This document shows positions 56,336-64,000 of a stretch of DNA of 64,000 nucleotides, in pieces (the first letter of the stretch is position 1; each line of letters starts with the position of its first letter). The DNA is from Microbacter sp049976245. GTDB taxonomy: Bacteria > Bacteroidota > Bacteroidia > Bacteroidales > Paludibacteraceae. The notes below the pieces were generated by a model. The model did no database searches and was not told the DNA's origin. It was given only the letters and a program-made list of their open reading frames with translations. Location: NCBI GenBank assembly GCA_049976245.1, contig JBMFIQ010000001.1, positions 1 through 64,000 on the forward strand. The letters run 5' to 3'. The position numbers and the translations under genes were made by a program.

Positions 56336-56394
56336 TGGCATAAAGAACAGAAACCGGATTGCTATTTTCCCTTGCAAAGAACAAAGATTCAAGT

Positions 56395-58632
56395 ATGACA
56401 AAACTGACCGGAAAAGAACCATTGATCCATTTAGCCGAAGCGCTGCTTGAAGGTGACCATTCGGTGAGTTTTGTGATGCAGGGCTACAGCATGTATCCAA
56501 CGTTGCGTCCGTCTGACAAAGGGTTGGTCGAAAAATGTCATCCAAAAGACCTTCGAAAAGGGGACATCCTTGTTTTTCGACAAGATCAACAATGGATTGC
56601 GCACCGACTCATGCAGATCAAAGTCACGGAAAATGGCACTACGTTTTTGACAAAAGGAGATCGGCTTAAAACGTTTGATGCGCCTGTTGATGAAAAAGCC
56701 GTTGTGGGAAAGGTGATCGCTTATGAACGACACAACAAAACCGTCTCATTGAATGGATTGGTTTTAAGAAAGCAATTTGTATTGCATTTTCCAACCTTCA
56801 GTGCAAGACTTTTTAGCATGGAATTATCCATCCTGCTGCAATTTCTCCATACCAGAGAAAGCATTGCCCGTTTGATTAAGCATGTCAAGCTGTTTTTGCA
56901 AGGTTCAGTCAGGATTTTTCTCATCAATAGCTTGATTTCCGTGCTTCAGGGAGTTGTTCCGTTGTTGACCATTGTGTCCATCAAAATGCTTATTGATCAA
57001 ATTGGAAAGGCTTCTCTTCAAGGCAGTTCAGTCTATGTCCTTTTCTGGCTGATCATTACAGGCTCTCTTTTTCTTTTGGCAGGGATATTGACCGAGATGT
57101 CAGGATTCTTTTTAGAGAAAATGGAACAATCGGTTTCGCGCATGGTTTATCGCAGTATGCACGACAAACACGCAACGATTCCGCTGGCAGCCTACGAAAT
57201 ACCGACAGAGCAGGATAAAATGCATCGTGCCGTTCAGGAGGCGTCATTTCGTCCTTTGAAATGGTTGAATGAACTTTTGGGGTTGATACGTTCCGTTACG
57301 GGATCTCTGTTGTTAGCCGTAATTTTTTTGACCATTCGGTGGTATTTACCCATCATTTTGTTAGTTGCCGTTTTGCCTGGTGTGGTTGTACGACTTCGGT
57401 ATGCTCGCCGTAACTACCGGCTCAAAACAGCCCAAAGTACCCAAGAGCGTGCCTTGTACTATTTTAATCGTGTCTTGACAGCTTTTCCGTTTGCTAAAGA
57501 GCTGCGACTTTTTCATTTTTCCGACTACTTTAAAACAAAATTCTCGACGGTACAGGAAGATTTGTTTGCGGAGAAATTATCGCTTAGAAAAGCGGAAATG
57601 ACGGGCGGGATTTTGACACAACTCTTTGCCGTCATGGTCATTTTTGGGAGCATGGGATTGTTCTCTTATCTGAGCTTGAACAATTCAGTTAGCGTGGGCA
57701 CGGTGGTGCTGTTTTTCTTTGCCTTTCAACGTGGATATGCCGTGGTGAATGAGCTTTTTCAATCCATTATCCGAATTTCACAGGATAATATATTTTTGGA
57801 CGATGTGAGTGCGTTTTTGCAACAATCACAAGATGTTGAAAATAAACAACATGATCGCGTATTTTCATTAAAAAAAGAAATCCGATTTGAACAAGCCTCG
57901 TTCAGTTATGCGCACAGCGGACGCCAAGCATTGAAGAATATTGATTTGATTATTCCTGTGGGTAAAAAAGTGGCGTTTGTCGGCGAAAACGGCTCGGGAA
58001 AAACAACCACAGTCAAATTGCTTTGCGGATTTTACTATCCCGACAGCGGCAAAGTGACTTACGACGGCATTTCTACCACCGAGTTCAACCCATCTGCAAT
58101 CTTGGAACACATTGCTGCCGTTTTTCAGGATTTTGCACTTTACAATCTCACCGCCCTCGAAAACATCGGATTAGGCAATGTGGCTTCGCCCGTCAATTTG
58201 GAGAAGACGCAGTTGGCAGCACAAAAAGCCGGTATTCATGATGTGTTGAACAAACTTCCTCGCGGTTATCATCATCTATTGGGCAATTTGTTTGAAGGAG
58301 GAGAAGAGTTGAGCATGGGTCAGTGGCAAAAAATGGCTTTAGCCAGAGCTTTTTATAGAGATTCGGAATTGATTGTCTTGGATGAGCCTTCCAGTGCGCT
58401 CGACGCTCATGCCGAAAAACAAATGGTCAATGCACTTCGCAGGCTTACCGCCGACAAAACTGCCGTCATTGTCAGTCATCGGTTGTCCACCGTGCAATGG
58501 GCAGACAAAATTTACTTTTTTCACGATGGTGAAGTTCGAGAAGAGGGCACGCACACTGAATTGATGGCGCTGAAAGGAGGTTATTATCAATTGTTTAACG
58601 CCGTCAATAGTGGCAATGATGGTCATGAATAA
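56395..58632 (+). CDS. Fusion of an S26 (SipW-type) serine peptidase domain with an ABC exporter
   Basis: A 745-residue protein. Residues 1-118 form a signal-peptidase-like domain: GYSMYPTLRP with catalytic Ser32, RKGDILVF, then H70-R71 and TKGD (86-89), the Ser-His arrangement of SipW/ER-type signal peptidases rather than Ser-Lys. Residues about 165-465 are a six-segment ABC exporter domain, and the rest an ATPase domain: Walker A GENGSGKT (530-537), signature ELSMGQWQK (variant, Met for Gly), Walker B LIVLDEP (659-665), H-loop H695. It resembles peptidase-containing peptide exporters but with a serine peptidase in place of C39. Predicted to cleave and export the modified peptide. ATG at 56395 chosen over TTG at 56359. 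Confidence 0.85.
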   Translation: MTKLTGKEPLIHLAEALLEGDHSVSFVMQGYSMYPTLRPSDKGLVEKCHPKDLRKGDILVFRQDQQWIAHRLMQIKVTENGTTFLTKGDRLKTFDAPVDEKAVVGKVIAYERHNKTVSLNGLVLRKQFVLHFPTFSARLFSMELSILLQFLHTRESIARLIKHVKLFLQGSVRIFLINSLISVLQGVVPLLTIVSIKMLIDQIGKASLQGSSVYVLFWLIITGSLFLLAGILTEMSGFFLEKMEQSVSRMVYRSMHDKHATIPLAAYEIPTEQDKMHRAVQEASFRPLKWLNELLGLIRSVTGSLLLAVIFLTIRWYLPIILLVAVLPGVVVRLRYARRNYRLKTAQSTQERALYYFNRVLTAFPFAKELRLFHFSDYFKTKFSTVQEDLFAEKLSLRKAEMTGGILTQLFAVMVIFGSMGLFSYLSLNNSVSVGTVVLFFFAFQRGYAVVNELFQSIIRISQDNIFLDDVSAFLQQSQDVENKQHDRVFSLKKEIRFEQASFSYAHSGRQALKNIDLIIPVGKKVAFVGENGSGKTTTVKLLCGFYYPDSGKVTYDGISTTEFNPSAILEHIAAVFQDFALYNLTALENIGLGNVASPVNLEKTQLAAQKAGIHDVLNKLPRGYHHLLGNLFEGGEELSMGQWQKMALARAFYRDSELIVLDEPSSALDAHAEKQMVNALRRLTADKTAVIVSHRLSTVQWADKIYFFHDGEVREEGTHTELMALKGGYYQLFNAVNSGNDGHE

Positions 58633-58879
58633 ATGTTTGACACTCCGATTTCTCAATGTATTGCATCATCAGCTTGGCGAATGATTGAATGAACTTTTCC
58701 GGAAAATGGAACTTTTGGTGCCGCTTTTTTGATCAGAGGATGGATTTTTGTTAAATATTATTTTAACAGAATGTTTTAACATAAAAAAATTGCAAAAATT
58801 CATCTTTTATGCGTAACTTTTTCGTCTGAATTTTAGTGTGTTATTTTCACCACTTTCAGAAGATAAGGAGGAAACAATT

Positions 58880-59524
58880 ATGACAACAAAACAGCCTTTA
58901 ATCATTACCATCAGTCGACAGTTAGGTTCGGGTGGGGCATACATCGGGCAGTTGATTGCAAGATATTTTGACATTCTTTACGCCGATCGTGACATCATTG
59001 CCGACACAGCCAAAACATTATCGCTCCATCCTAAAGACATTGCTCATCGTGACGAGAAAATGATTTCCGGATGGGAATCATTTATTCAAGCCATTACTCG
59101 ACCTCCCGAACGGATTGAATTCAAGCCGTTTCCTCCTACCGATAAAGAACTTTTTAAGGCTGAAAGTGAAGTCATTAGGCGTTTGGCTTTTGAACGTTCT
59201 GCCGTGATCATGGGTCGCTGTGGTTCGTGCATCCTTCATGACCATCCCAATCTGATCAGTGTCTTTTTACATGCAAGCGATGAGTTCCGCATCAAACATC
59301 TTTGCGATGTTCACCAGATGTCGGAAGTCAAAGCAAAAAAAACCATTGTGGAATACGACAAGGCCAGAGGAGCTTTTATCAAACAGTTTACCGGCGTGGA
59401 CTGGAAAGATGCCACGCACTATCATCTTACTTTTAAAACAGACCTTCTTGGTCTTGACACAACGGCTAAAGAAATCATCAATGTCGTTGAAACCATGTTG
59501 TCCAAAAAAGAACAGCTTCTTTAA
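58880..59524 (+). CDS. Cytidylate kinase-like family protein
   Basis: A 214-residue P-loop protein of the cytidylate-kinase-like family common in Bacteroidota. It begins PLIITISRQLGSGGAYIGQLIA (a variant Walker A with GSGG), contains AVIMGRCGSCILHDHPNLISVFLHAS and the lid-type VKAKKTIVEYDKARGAFIKQFTGVDW. No role is established, and a true CMP kinase is not certain. The start at 58880 follows AAGGAGG, a strong ribosome-binding site, nine bases upstream. It lies 247 bases after the exporter gene and may belong to a separate unit. Confidence 0.8.
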   Translation: MTTKQPLIITISRQLGSGGAYIGQLIARYFDILYADRDIIADTAKTLSLHPKDIAHRDEKMISGWESFIQAITRPPERIEFKPFPPTDKELFKAESEVIRRLAFERSAVIMGRCGSCILHDHPNLISVFLHASDEFRIKHLCDVHQMSEVKAKKTIVEYDKARGAFIKQFTGVDWKDATHYHLTFKTDLLGLDTTAKEIINVVETMLSKKEQLL

Positions 59525-59580
59525 CCTCCATCTTGGTGTAAGCATGTTTTTGAGTCAGAGATTGGTGTTGATGTCACTTT

Positions 59581-59671
59581 TTTCATACGTCTATTTTATT
59601 TTTTAACATTAAGGTCGTATTGAACTCGCCAAATAGTCATTTTCTTGAGCATAAGCTCTTTTTATGGCTCG
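59581..59671 (+). repeat. Dispersed hairpin repeat, unit 5 (tandem first)
   Basis: TTTCATACGTCTATTTT, AACATTAAGGTCGTATTGAA, CTCGCCAAATAGTC, inner hairpin CTTG-AGCA-TAAG, end TTATGGCTCG, running straight into unit 6. It starts 57 bases after the kinase-like gene stop. Confidence 0.85.
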
Positions 59672-59755
59672 TTTCATACGTCTATTTTTAAAACTAAGAT
59701 CGTATGTGACTCGCTTAATAATTATTCTCTTGAGCATAAGATCTTTCATGGCTCG
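59672..59755 (+). repeat. Dispersed hairpin repeat, unit 6 (tandem second)
   Basis: Head-to-tail second copy: TTTCATACGTCTATTTTT, ACTAAGATCGTATGTGACTC, inner hairpin TCTTG-AGCA-TAAGA, end TTTCATGGCTCG, then TTTCACTC. The unit ends 97 bases before the hybrid kinase start. Confidence 0.83.
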
Positions 59756-59840
59756 TTTCACTCAATCTTTTTTTTTATAAAGGCTTGGACGTTTTGCGTA
59801 TCTCATTGCAAAGCTCATAGGTGATGCATGGATTTCTCTT

Positions 59841-59848
59841 TATCTTTG
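59841..59848 (+). promoter_or_regulatory. -7 box almost touching the hybrid kinase start
   Basis: TATCTTTG ends four bases before the ATG at 59853, implying a leaderless or near-leaderless message. No TTG at normal distance upstream. Confidence 0.5.
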
Positions 59849-59852
59849 TGGC

Positions 59853-62036
59853 ATGAACATCGAAACAAAGATTCGCCTAAAAGCTGCCGGTTTGTACATG
59901 ATCACAGCCATTGTTGTTGTGGCGATGTTAATCTTTCTGTTTAACCTGAGAAAAAACCTTGCCCATCAGCAGGCAGTGATAGCGAAACAACGTCAAAAAT
60001 TGACGCTTACCAATGAATTGATTTATGATGTTAATGAGGCTCAGTCGGCTGTCAGCCTCTTTTTTACTACTCATGACACAACCCACGTTATCCGTTTTAG
60101 GAAAAAATTGTTGTCGATTGATGCATTGATTGATACGCTTAGCGTCATTGAACCTGAAGGGAAGGGAAAATTATTGCAAATCAAACAATTGCTTTCCCGT
60201 CAAGCCTCGAATATCTTGGCTTTAAATCGGCTTTTGAATAATGAAAATCCCATTACGTCCATCAATAAAAGTATTCTTCAATATAAACCTCAACAAAATG
60301 TCACAACTCAGATAGCCAACATTCGACGCGACACGTTATATCAGCCATCAAAGAAGAAAAAGGGTTTTTTTAGGCGAATCAAAGAAGTTTTTAGCCCTGA
60401 AAAAAGTACCACGATGGTTATTTCCAATGTGCGGGTGGATACCGTTCGGGTAGAGCAAGTCAATCCGGCTCCCGTATTGACGGATGTAAAAAAGCTGGTG
60501 ACAATGGCAGGTCAACGGTATGATCAGAAGATTCGTGAAATAGCGCAACAAGTTGCCAATCAAATGATGTCTGACAGGGAAATTTCCACGCAAGTGGCTA
60601 ACTTGTTGTTGGCGCTTCATCGCGAAACACTTCAATCCATGCTTTCCGGTATAGATGCCGGCGAACGTTCCATTGATCGAAACTATACCTTTTCCATCAT
60701 TGGCAGCATGGTGGCTTTAGGCTTTATCCTGTTTTTCATTCTGCTCATCATTTACGACGTCAACAAAGGGAAAGAAGCCCGAGAAAAACTTCGTCAGGTC
60801 ATGGAAAGCCGCCATCAACTGCTGCTCTCCGTTTCACACGACATTAAAAGTCCTTTGGGATCCATTTTGGGGTATCTTGAATTGCATCGTTTCAGCGAAG
60901 ATGAAATCCATTCCATGCAAAATTCCGCGCGTCTTATTCAATCGTTGCTTGACAATCTACTGGAATATTCGAGCCTCGAACAAGGATCATTGCAATGCTC
61001 TTTTTCTACATTTGATCTTCATGAATTAGGAGAAGAAATCAATCAACTGTTTTTGCCTTTGGCTCAGGCTAAACTAATAGCATTGACCTGCACTTCGGAT
61101 CGGATTCGTCTTATTTCGGATGCCGTGAAAATCAGACAAATCATCATCAATCTGGTTTCTAATGCCGTGAAATATACTCGACAAGGTACGGTTCAACTTG
61201 CCATGACTTATGTTGATCAACAATTGTGCATTGAGGTGAAGGACACCGGAGCCGGGATTCCCAGGGACAAGTTGAATGAAATTTACAAGCCTTTTGTGCG
61301 GATTGAAAGCAACAATGCACTGGCACACGGTACAGGCTTGGGAATGTTTGTGGTGAAAGGACTCATCGACCTGTTGGGAGGCACCATTCGGCTTGCCTCT
61401 GCCGTGGGAGAAGGCACTTCCGTAACCGTAAAGATTCCGTGCAATAAAGCAGAAAGCAAAATCAAGCAGGGAGCCAAACGCATTGCCGTGTTTGATGATG
61501 ATCCGACCATTGTGAAGATGGCCGGCGAGATGCTTACGCGTTTGGGACATACGGTTACGGAAAAAGATTATGAAATGATTTTAACCGATTTGGAAATGGG
61601 ACCCGTTTCGGGGAAAGATATTCTGACGTCGGCAGGATCCATCCCAGTCATTGTGATGACGGGGCATACTGATTTTACCCTCGAAAAGGCGCTTCAAATG
61701 GGATTTGCCGACTTCCTCCCAAAACCTTTTTTCATCGATTCACTTCGCGAAATTTTTGGTGAAGGGACAAGCAGTTCCGATGATTTTTCACCCGAAGCTG
61801 ACGACGCTGTGATGAAGTTGTTCCGATCGGCTACTGTCGAACACCAAGAATGGTTAAAACAGGCGTTGGCCGATGATGACTTTGACAAAGCTCAGGCTGT
61901 TTGCCACAAGATGTTGCCTATGTTCACGTTGTTGGGTTATCCCACTGATGCCTTGCGCCGCATGGATGCTCAGCGTGCAAAAGTTTATGAGGGCTGGCAA
62001 AAAGATGTTGAGACTGTTTTGAGTATTAAAATTTAA
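59853..62036 (+). CDS. Hybrid histidine kinase with receiver and HPt domains
   Basis: A 727-residue membrane kinase. Membrane segments at about 14-31 and 280-301 enclose a 250-residue sensor containing a basic patch KKKKGFFRR (167-175); then HisKA with H329 (SVSHDIKSPLG), N box NLVSNAVK, G1 DTGAGIP and G2 HGTGLGMFVVK. A receiver domain at 543-635 has D548-D550 and phosphorylated D579, but is about 20 residues shorter than usual, with the second helix missing between LGHTVTEK and DYEMILTDL. A C-terminal HPt-like helix bundle carries H685 in VCHKMLPM. It faces the NtrC-type regulator gene and overlaps it by 11 bases at the 3' ends, so the two likely work together by phosphorelay. Confidence 0.88.
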   Translation: MNIETKIRLKAAGLYMITAIVVVAMLIFLFNLRKNLAHQQAVIAKQRQKLTLTNELIYDVNEAQSAVSLFFTTHDTTHVIRFRKKLLSIDALIDTLSVIEPEGKGKLLQIKQLLSRQASNILALNRLLNNENPITSINKSILQYKPQQNVTTQIANIRRDTLYQPSKKKKGFFRRIKEVFSPEKSTTMVISNVRVDTVRVEQVNPAPVLTDVKKLVTMAGQRYDQKIREIAQQVANQMMSDREISTQVANLLLALHRETLQSMLSGIDAGERSIDRNYTFSIIGSMVALGFILFFILLIIYDVNKGKEAREKLRQVMESRHQLLLSVSHDIKSPLGSILGYLELHRFSEDEIHSMQNSARLIQSLLDNLLEYSSLEQGSLQCSFSTFDLHELGEEINQLFLPLAQAKLIALTCTSDRIRLISDAVKIRQIIINLVSNAVKYTRQGTVQLAMTYVDQQLCIEVKDTGAGIPRDKLNEIYKPFVRIESNNALAHGTGLGMFVVKGLIDLLGGTIRLASAVGEGTSVTVKIPCNKAESKIKQGAKRIAVFDDDPTIVKMAGEMLTRLGHTVTEKDYEMILTDLEMGPVSGKDILTSAGSIPVIVMTGHTDFTLEKALQMGFADFLPKPFFIDSLREIFGEGTSSSDDFSPEADDAVMKLFRSATVEHQEWLKQALADDDFDKAQAVCHKMLPMFTLLGYPTDALRRMDAQRAKVYEGWQKDVETVLSIKI

Positions 62037-63339
62037 TGCCGTAATGGTGCATTTTGTTGTAAAGTGTCTTTCGGTCAATTTTTAGCAACCGTGCGGCTAA
62101 GGTTTTATTGCCTCCGGCTTTACGCAAGGCGGTTTCTATTTGTACCCGTTCGTTTTCGGGCTGCAAGGTCAAAGTTTCCGTTGGTTGCGGCGTAAGCATA
62201 AAAGCAGGCATTTCGTTGGCCGTGATTTGGTCATTTGAGGCAAAGAGTACCAAACGTCTTACCGTGTTGCGCAATTCACGCAGATTGCCGCTCCAATGAT
62301 GTTGTTCAAGCAATTTCATGGCTTCAGGGGAAAACCCGCGTACCGATTTGTCCAATTCTTCATTCGCCTGATGAAGAAACGCGTTGGCAAAAAGTTCAAT
62401 GTCTCCTTTTCGTTCCCGAATGGGCGGGACAAAGAGTGAAAATTCGTTGAGACGGTGAAAAAGATCTTCGCGAAAACGACCTTCGGCAATGGCTGTACTC
62501 AAATCTTCGTTGGTAGCCGCAAGAATACGTACATCCACCTTGATGTCTTTGGCTGAACCAACCGGTCGAACACTCTGTTCCTGTAGAGTTCGGAGCAATT
62601 GTATCTGCACGTCGTATGACAAATTCCCTACTTCATCCAAAAAAACGGTTCCATGATTGGCTTGTTCAAAAATGCCTGTTTTGTTGTCAATGGCCGATGT
62701 GAATGAGCCTTTGAGATGGCCAAAGAGTTCGCTTGGAGCCAGTTCACGCGACAAACTGCCACAATCGACGGCAATAAAAGGATTGTTGCGGCGGGGACTG
62801 TTGTCGTGAATCATGCGGGCTGCATACTCTTTGCCTGTCCCGCTTTCTCCAACGATTAAGACCGACATGCGGGTGGGAGCAACCCGCAGGATGTGATCGT
62901 ACATTTGAACGGCAAGGGGACTTTTGCCCAAAATCATGGATGAAGTTTTGGGTAGTGCCGTTTTCTCCAAAGATGGTTTTTTGGAAAGCGCCAATTCAAT
63001 TTTTTCTTTCAAAACGGAAGGGTTCATCGGTTTTTCCAAAAAATCCTCAGCGCCCAATTTCATTGCTGCCACAGCGCTTTGAATTTCACCGTAACTTGTC
63101 ATGATGATCACTGGAATGGCCATTTTACGTTCCCTGAGCCAGTGTAACAACATTAGGCCATCACCATCAGGCAAACGTAAATCGCTCAGCAATAAATGAA
63201 AATCGCTACGTGTCATTGCGGCCTGAGCTGATGCAACGCCATTGCAAAGTGCTGCCTCAAAACCATGACGATGACACCAGCTTTGCAACATGGTTCCAAA
63301 GGCTGTGTCATCGTCAATGATTAGGATTCGCTGTTTCAT
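62026..63339 (-). CDS. NtrC-family sigma-54-dependent response regulator
   Basis: A 437-residue activator. Receiver domain with phosphorylated D53 (LLLSDLRLPDGDG) and K in DFLEKPMN; AAA+ domain with Walker A GESGTGKE (164-171), Walker B VFLDEVG and arginine region FREDLFHRLNEF; C-terminal Fis-type helix-turn-helix GGNKTLAARLLKIDRKTLY. The sigma-54 contact loop reads GSFTSA (about 211-216) instead of the canonical GAFTGA, keeping only the F and T core. ATG at 63339 chosen because the longer frame crosses the promoter box. Likely partner of the convergent hybrid kinase. Confidence 0.92.
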   Translation of the reverse strand: MKQRILIIDDDTAFGTMLQSWCHRHGFEAALCNGVASAQAAMTRSDFHLLLSDLRLPDGDGLMLLHWLRERKMAIPVIIMTSYGEIQSAVAAMKLGAEDFLEKPMNPSVLKEKIELALSKKPSLEKTALPKTSSMILGKSPLAVQMYDHILRVAPTRMSVLIVGESGTGKEYAARMIHDNSPRRNNPFIAVDCGSLSRELAPSELFGHLKGSFTSAIDNKTGIFEQANHGTVFLDEVGNLSYDVQIQLLRTLQEQSVRPVGSAKDIKVDVRILAATNEDLSTAIAEGRFREDLFHRLNEFSLFVPPIRERKGDIELFANAFLHQANEELDKSVRGFSPEAMKLLEQHHWSGNLRELRNTVRRLVLFASNDQITANEMPAFMLTPQPTETLTLQPENERVQIETALRKAGGNKTLAARLLKIDRKTLYNKMHHYGIKF

Positions 63340-63347
63340 ACAAGGAA

Positions 63348-63355
63348 CAAAGATA
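63348..63355 (-). promoter_or_regulatory. -7 box almost touching the NtrC-type regulator start
   Basis: Minus-strand TATCTTTG eight bases before the ATG at 63339, implying little or no 5' leader; no -33 TTG at normal spacing. Confidence 0.5.
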
Positions 63356-63433
63356 GAAAAAATTCGTCGATTTGTTCCTTGTGCGATCAAAAACAGCTTG
63401 TTCTATTAACTGATTATCATGGCAGTGTGTTTG

Positions 63434-64000
63434 TTAAAGTTGAACCACGAGGTATTTGGAGGCACTCCAGAATTTGGCCGAATTGGTAATCTCGATGGTG
63501 ATCTTTTTATCCGGACCTTCAACCAACTTGTAACTGTCGTTTGGATGCAACGAAAGAATTTTTACTTTCTTGCTGTTGGTCGGGATGGAGGTGAGCGTTC
63601 TTAAGTCGGCTTTGGTAAAGTAACTTGGATCAAAAGCGTTGGCAGAAAGTTTTTTGGATTGGAAAAGCCCTCCGCCCGTCACAATTTTTTCTTCTTTCAG
63701 TTGTTTCAGCGGTGCTATGCAATACCAAACCGTGTGCAGATCGGCATCTTGTCCTTTGATGGTGGAGGTTTGCTGCTCAATGACCGCATGTTGTTCATTG
63801 ATGTTTTTCCCCTGTTCCGCAACGGTTGTGTTCAACTCATTGATTTTAATGTTTTTTTGTTCCAGTTCAGCCTGCAATGATTGGATTTGGGCATTTTTGG
63901 CATCCAATTCCGCTTGCAACCGCTGAATGGTTTCCTGCAACATGGCATTTGCTTTTTTGTTTTTAGCGGCAAGATGTTGCAACGCTTTGATTTTTTCTCG
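63434..64000 (-). CDS. Coiled-coil protein, 5' end cut by the window edge
   Basis: The reading frame stays open to the right edge (REKIKALQHL continues the coil), so this is a C-terminal fragment of at least 188 residues. About 80 residues form a heptad-repeat coiled coil (LQAELDAKNAQIQSLQAELE and similar), followed by a compact domain of about 100 residues containing WYCIAPLKQLKEEKIVTGG and ending SASKYLVVQL. Similar proteins occur in Bacteroidota, often as lipoproteins, with no known function. The frame has no ATG inside the window, only a TTG at 63982. Confidence 0.75.
   Translation of the reverse strand, partial: REKIKALQHLAAKNKKANAMLQETIQRLQAELDAKNAQIQSLQAELEQKNIKINELNTTVAEQGKNINEQHAVIEQQTSTIKGQDADLHTVWYCIAPLKQLKEEKIVTGGGLFQSKKLSANAFDPSYFTKADLRTLTSIPTNSKKVKILSLHPNDSYKLVEGPDKKITIEITNSAKFWSASKYLVVQL

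Noticed and set aside
1..64000. CRISPR arrays, insertion sequences, prophage or rRNA genes
   Set aside because: No regularly spaced direct repeats, transposase, integrase, phage genes or rRNA sequence were recognised.

Overview
The window reads as about 64 kb of ordinary chromosome from a member of the Bacteroidota, most likely the order Bacteroidales. Evidence: recurrent promoter boxes of the TAnnTTTG type with TTG/TTTG about 18-21 bases upstream; gliding/type IX secretion markers (GldG-like, GldH, a large protein with a C-terminal T9SS sorting domain); the rpmB-rpmG-DUF4295 operon; DUF3276 and DUF3098 proteins; a Bacteroidota-type short IlvC; and a TonB-dependent receptor with a carboxypeptidase-like N-terminal domain. 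A P3A-type proton ATPase next to a sulfide:quinone-reductase-like flavoprotein hints at an acidic or sulfidic habitat, but that and any genus name are inference.

Layout. 0-5 kb (minus): GldG-like protein, dTDP-rhamnose genes rfbD-rfbC-rfbA (no rfbB here), a KdsC-like phosphatase. 5.2-5.4 kb: tRNA-Gln with its own promoter and terminator. 5.5-10 kb (minus): GH57 amylase-like enzyme, a GNAT-like protein, ilvC, acyl-ACP thioesterase. 10-20 kb (minus): YgiQ radical SAM protein, queA, truB, uppP, DUF3098, ftsX, YfhO-type membrane protein, miaB. 20.5-28 kb (minus): TonB receptor behind a TPP riboswitch, DUF190-crcB, SQR-like flavoprotein, proton ATPase. 28.4-33 kb (plus): Gfo/Idh/MocA oxidoreductase, AsmA-like protein, L28-L33-DUF4295. 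33-43.4 kb: universal stress protein (minus), then on plus DUF3276, threonine aldolase, holB, ricT, gldH, proC and a polysaccharide export pair (Wza-like lipoprotein, BY-kinase). 43.5-50.5 kb: sirtuin and acyltransferase (minus), tsaD and an OmpR/HK two-component pair (plus), ettA (minus).

The most interesting region is 51.2-58.6 kb (plus). A T9SS-secreted protein is followed by an unannotated 52-residue peptide with a leader-like YxxP motif, a strong terminator, then a PqqD-like protein (peptide recognition fold), an HPr-kinase-like protein and a fusion of an S26/SipW-type serine peptidase domain to an ABC exporter. I read this as a candidate RiPP (modified peptide) locus: recognition, phosphorylation, cleavage and export could be carried out by three adjacent proteins. 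No cyclase or other known modifying enzyme is visible.

A second unexplained structure is a family of roughly 85-95 base hairpin-forming intergenic repeats: six units at five sites (24.0, 34.4, 34.7, 46.7 and a tandem pair at 59.6 kb), most close to gene starts. The right end holds a hybrid histidine kinase and a convergent NtrC-type regulator, both with a promoter box almost touching the start codon, and the C-terminal part of a coiled-coil protein cut by the window edge.
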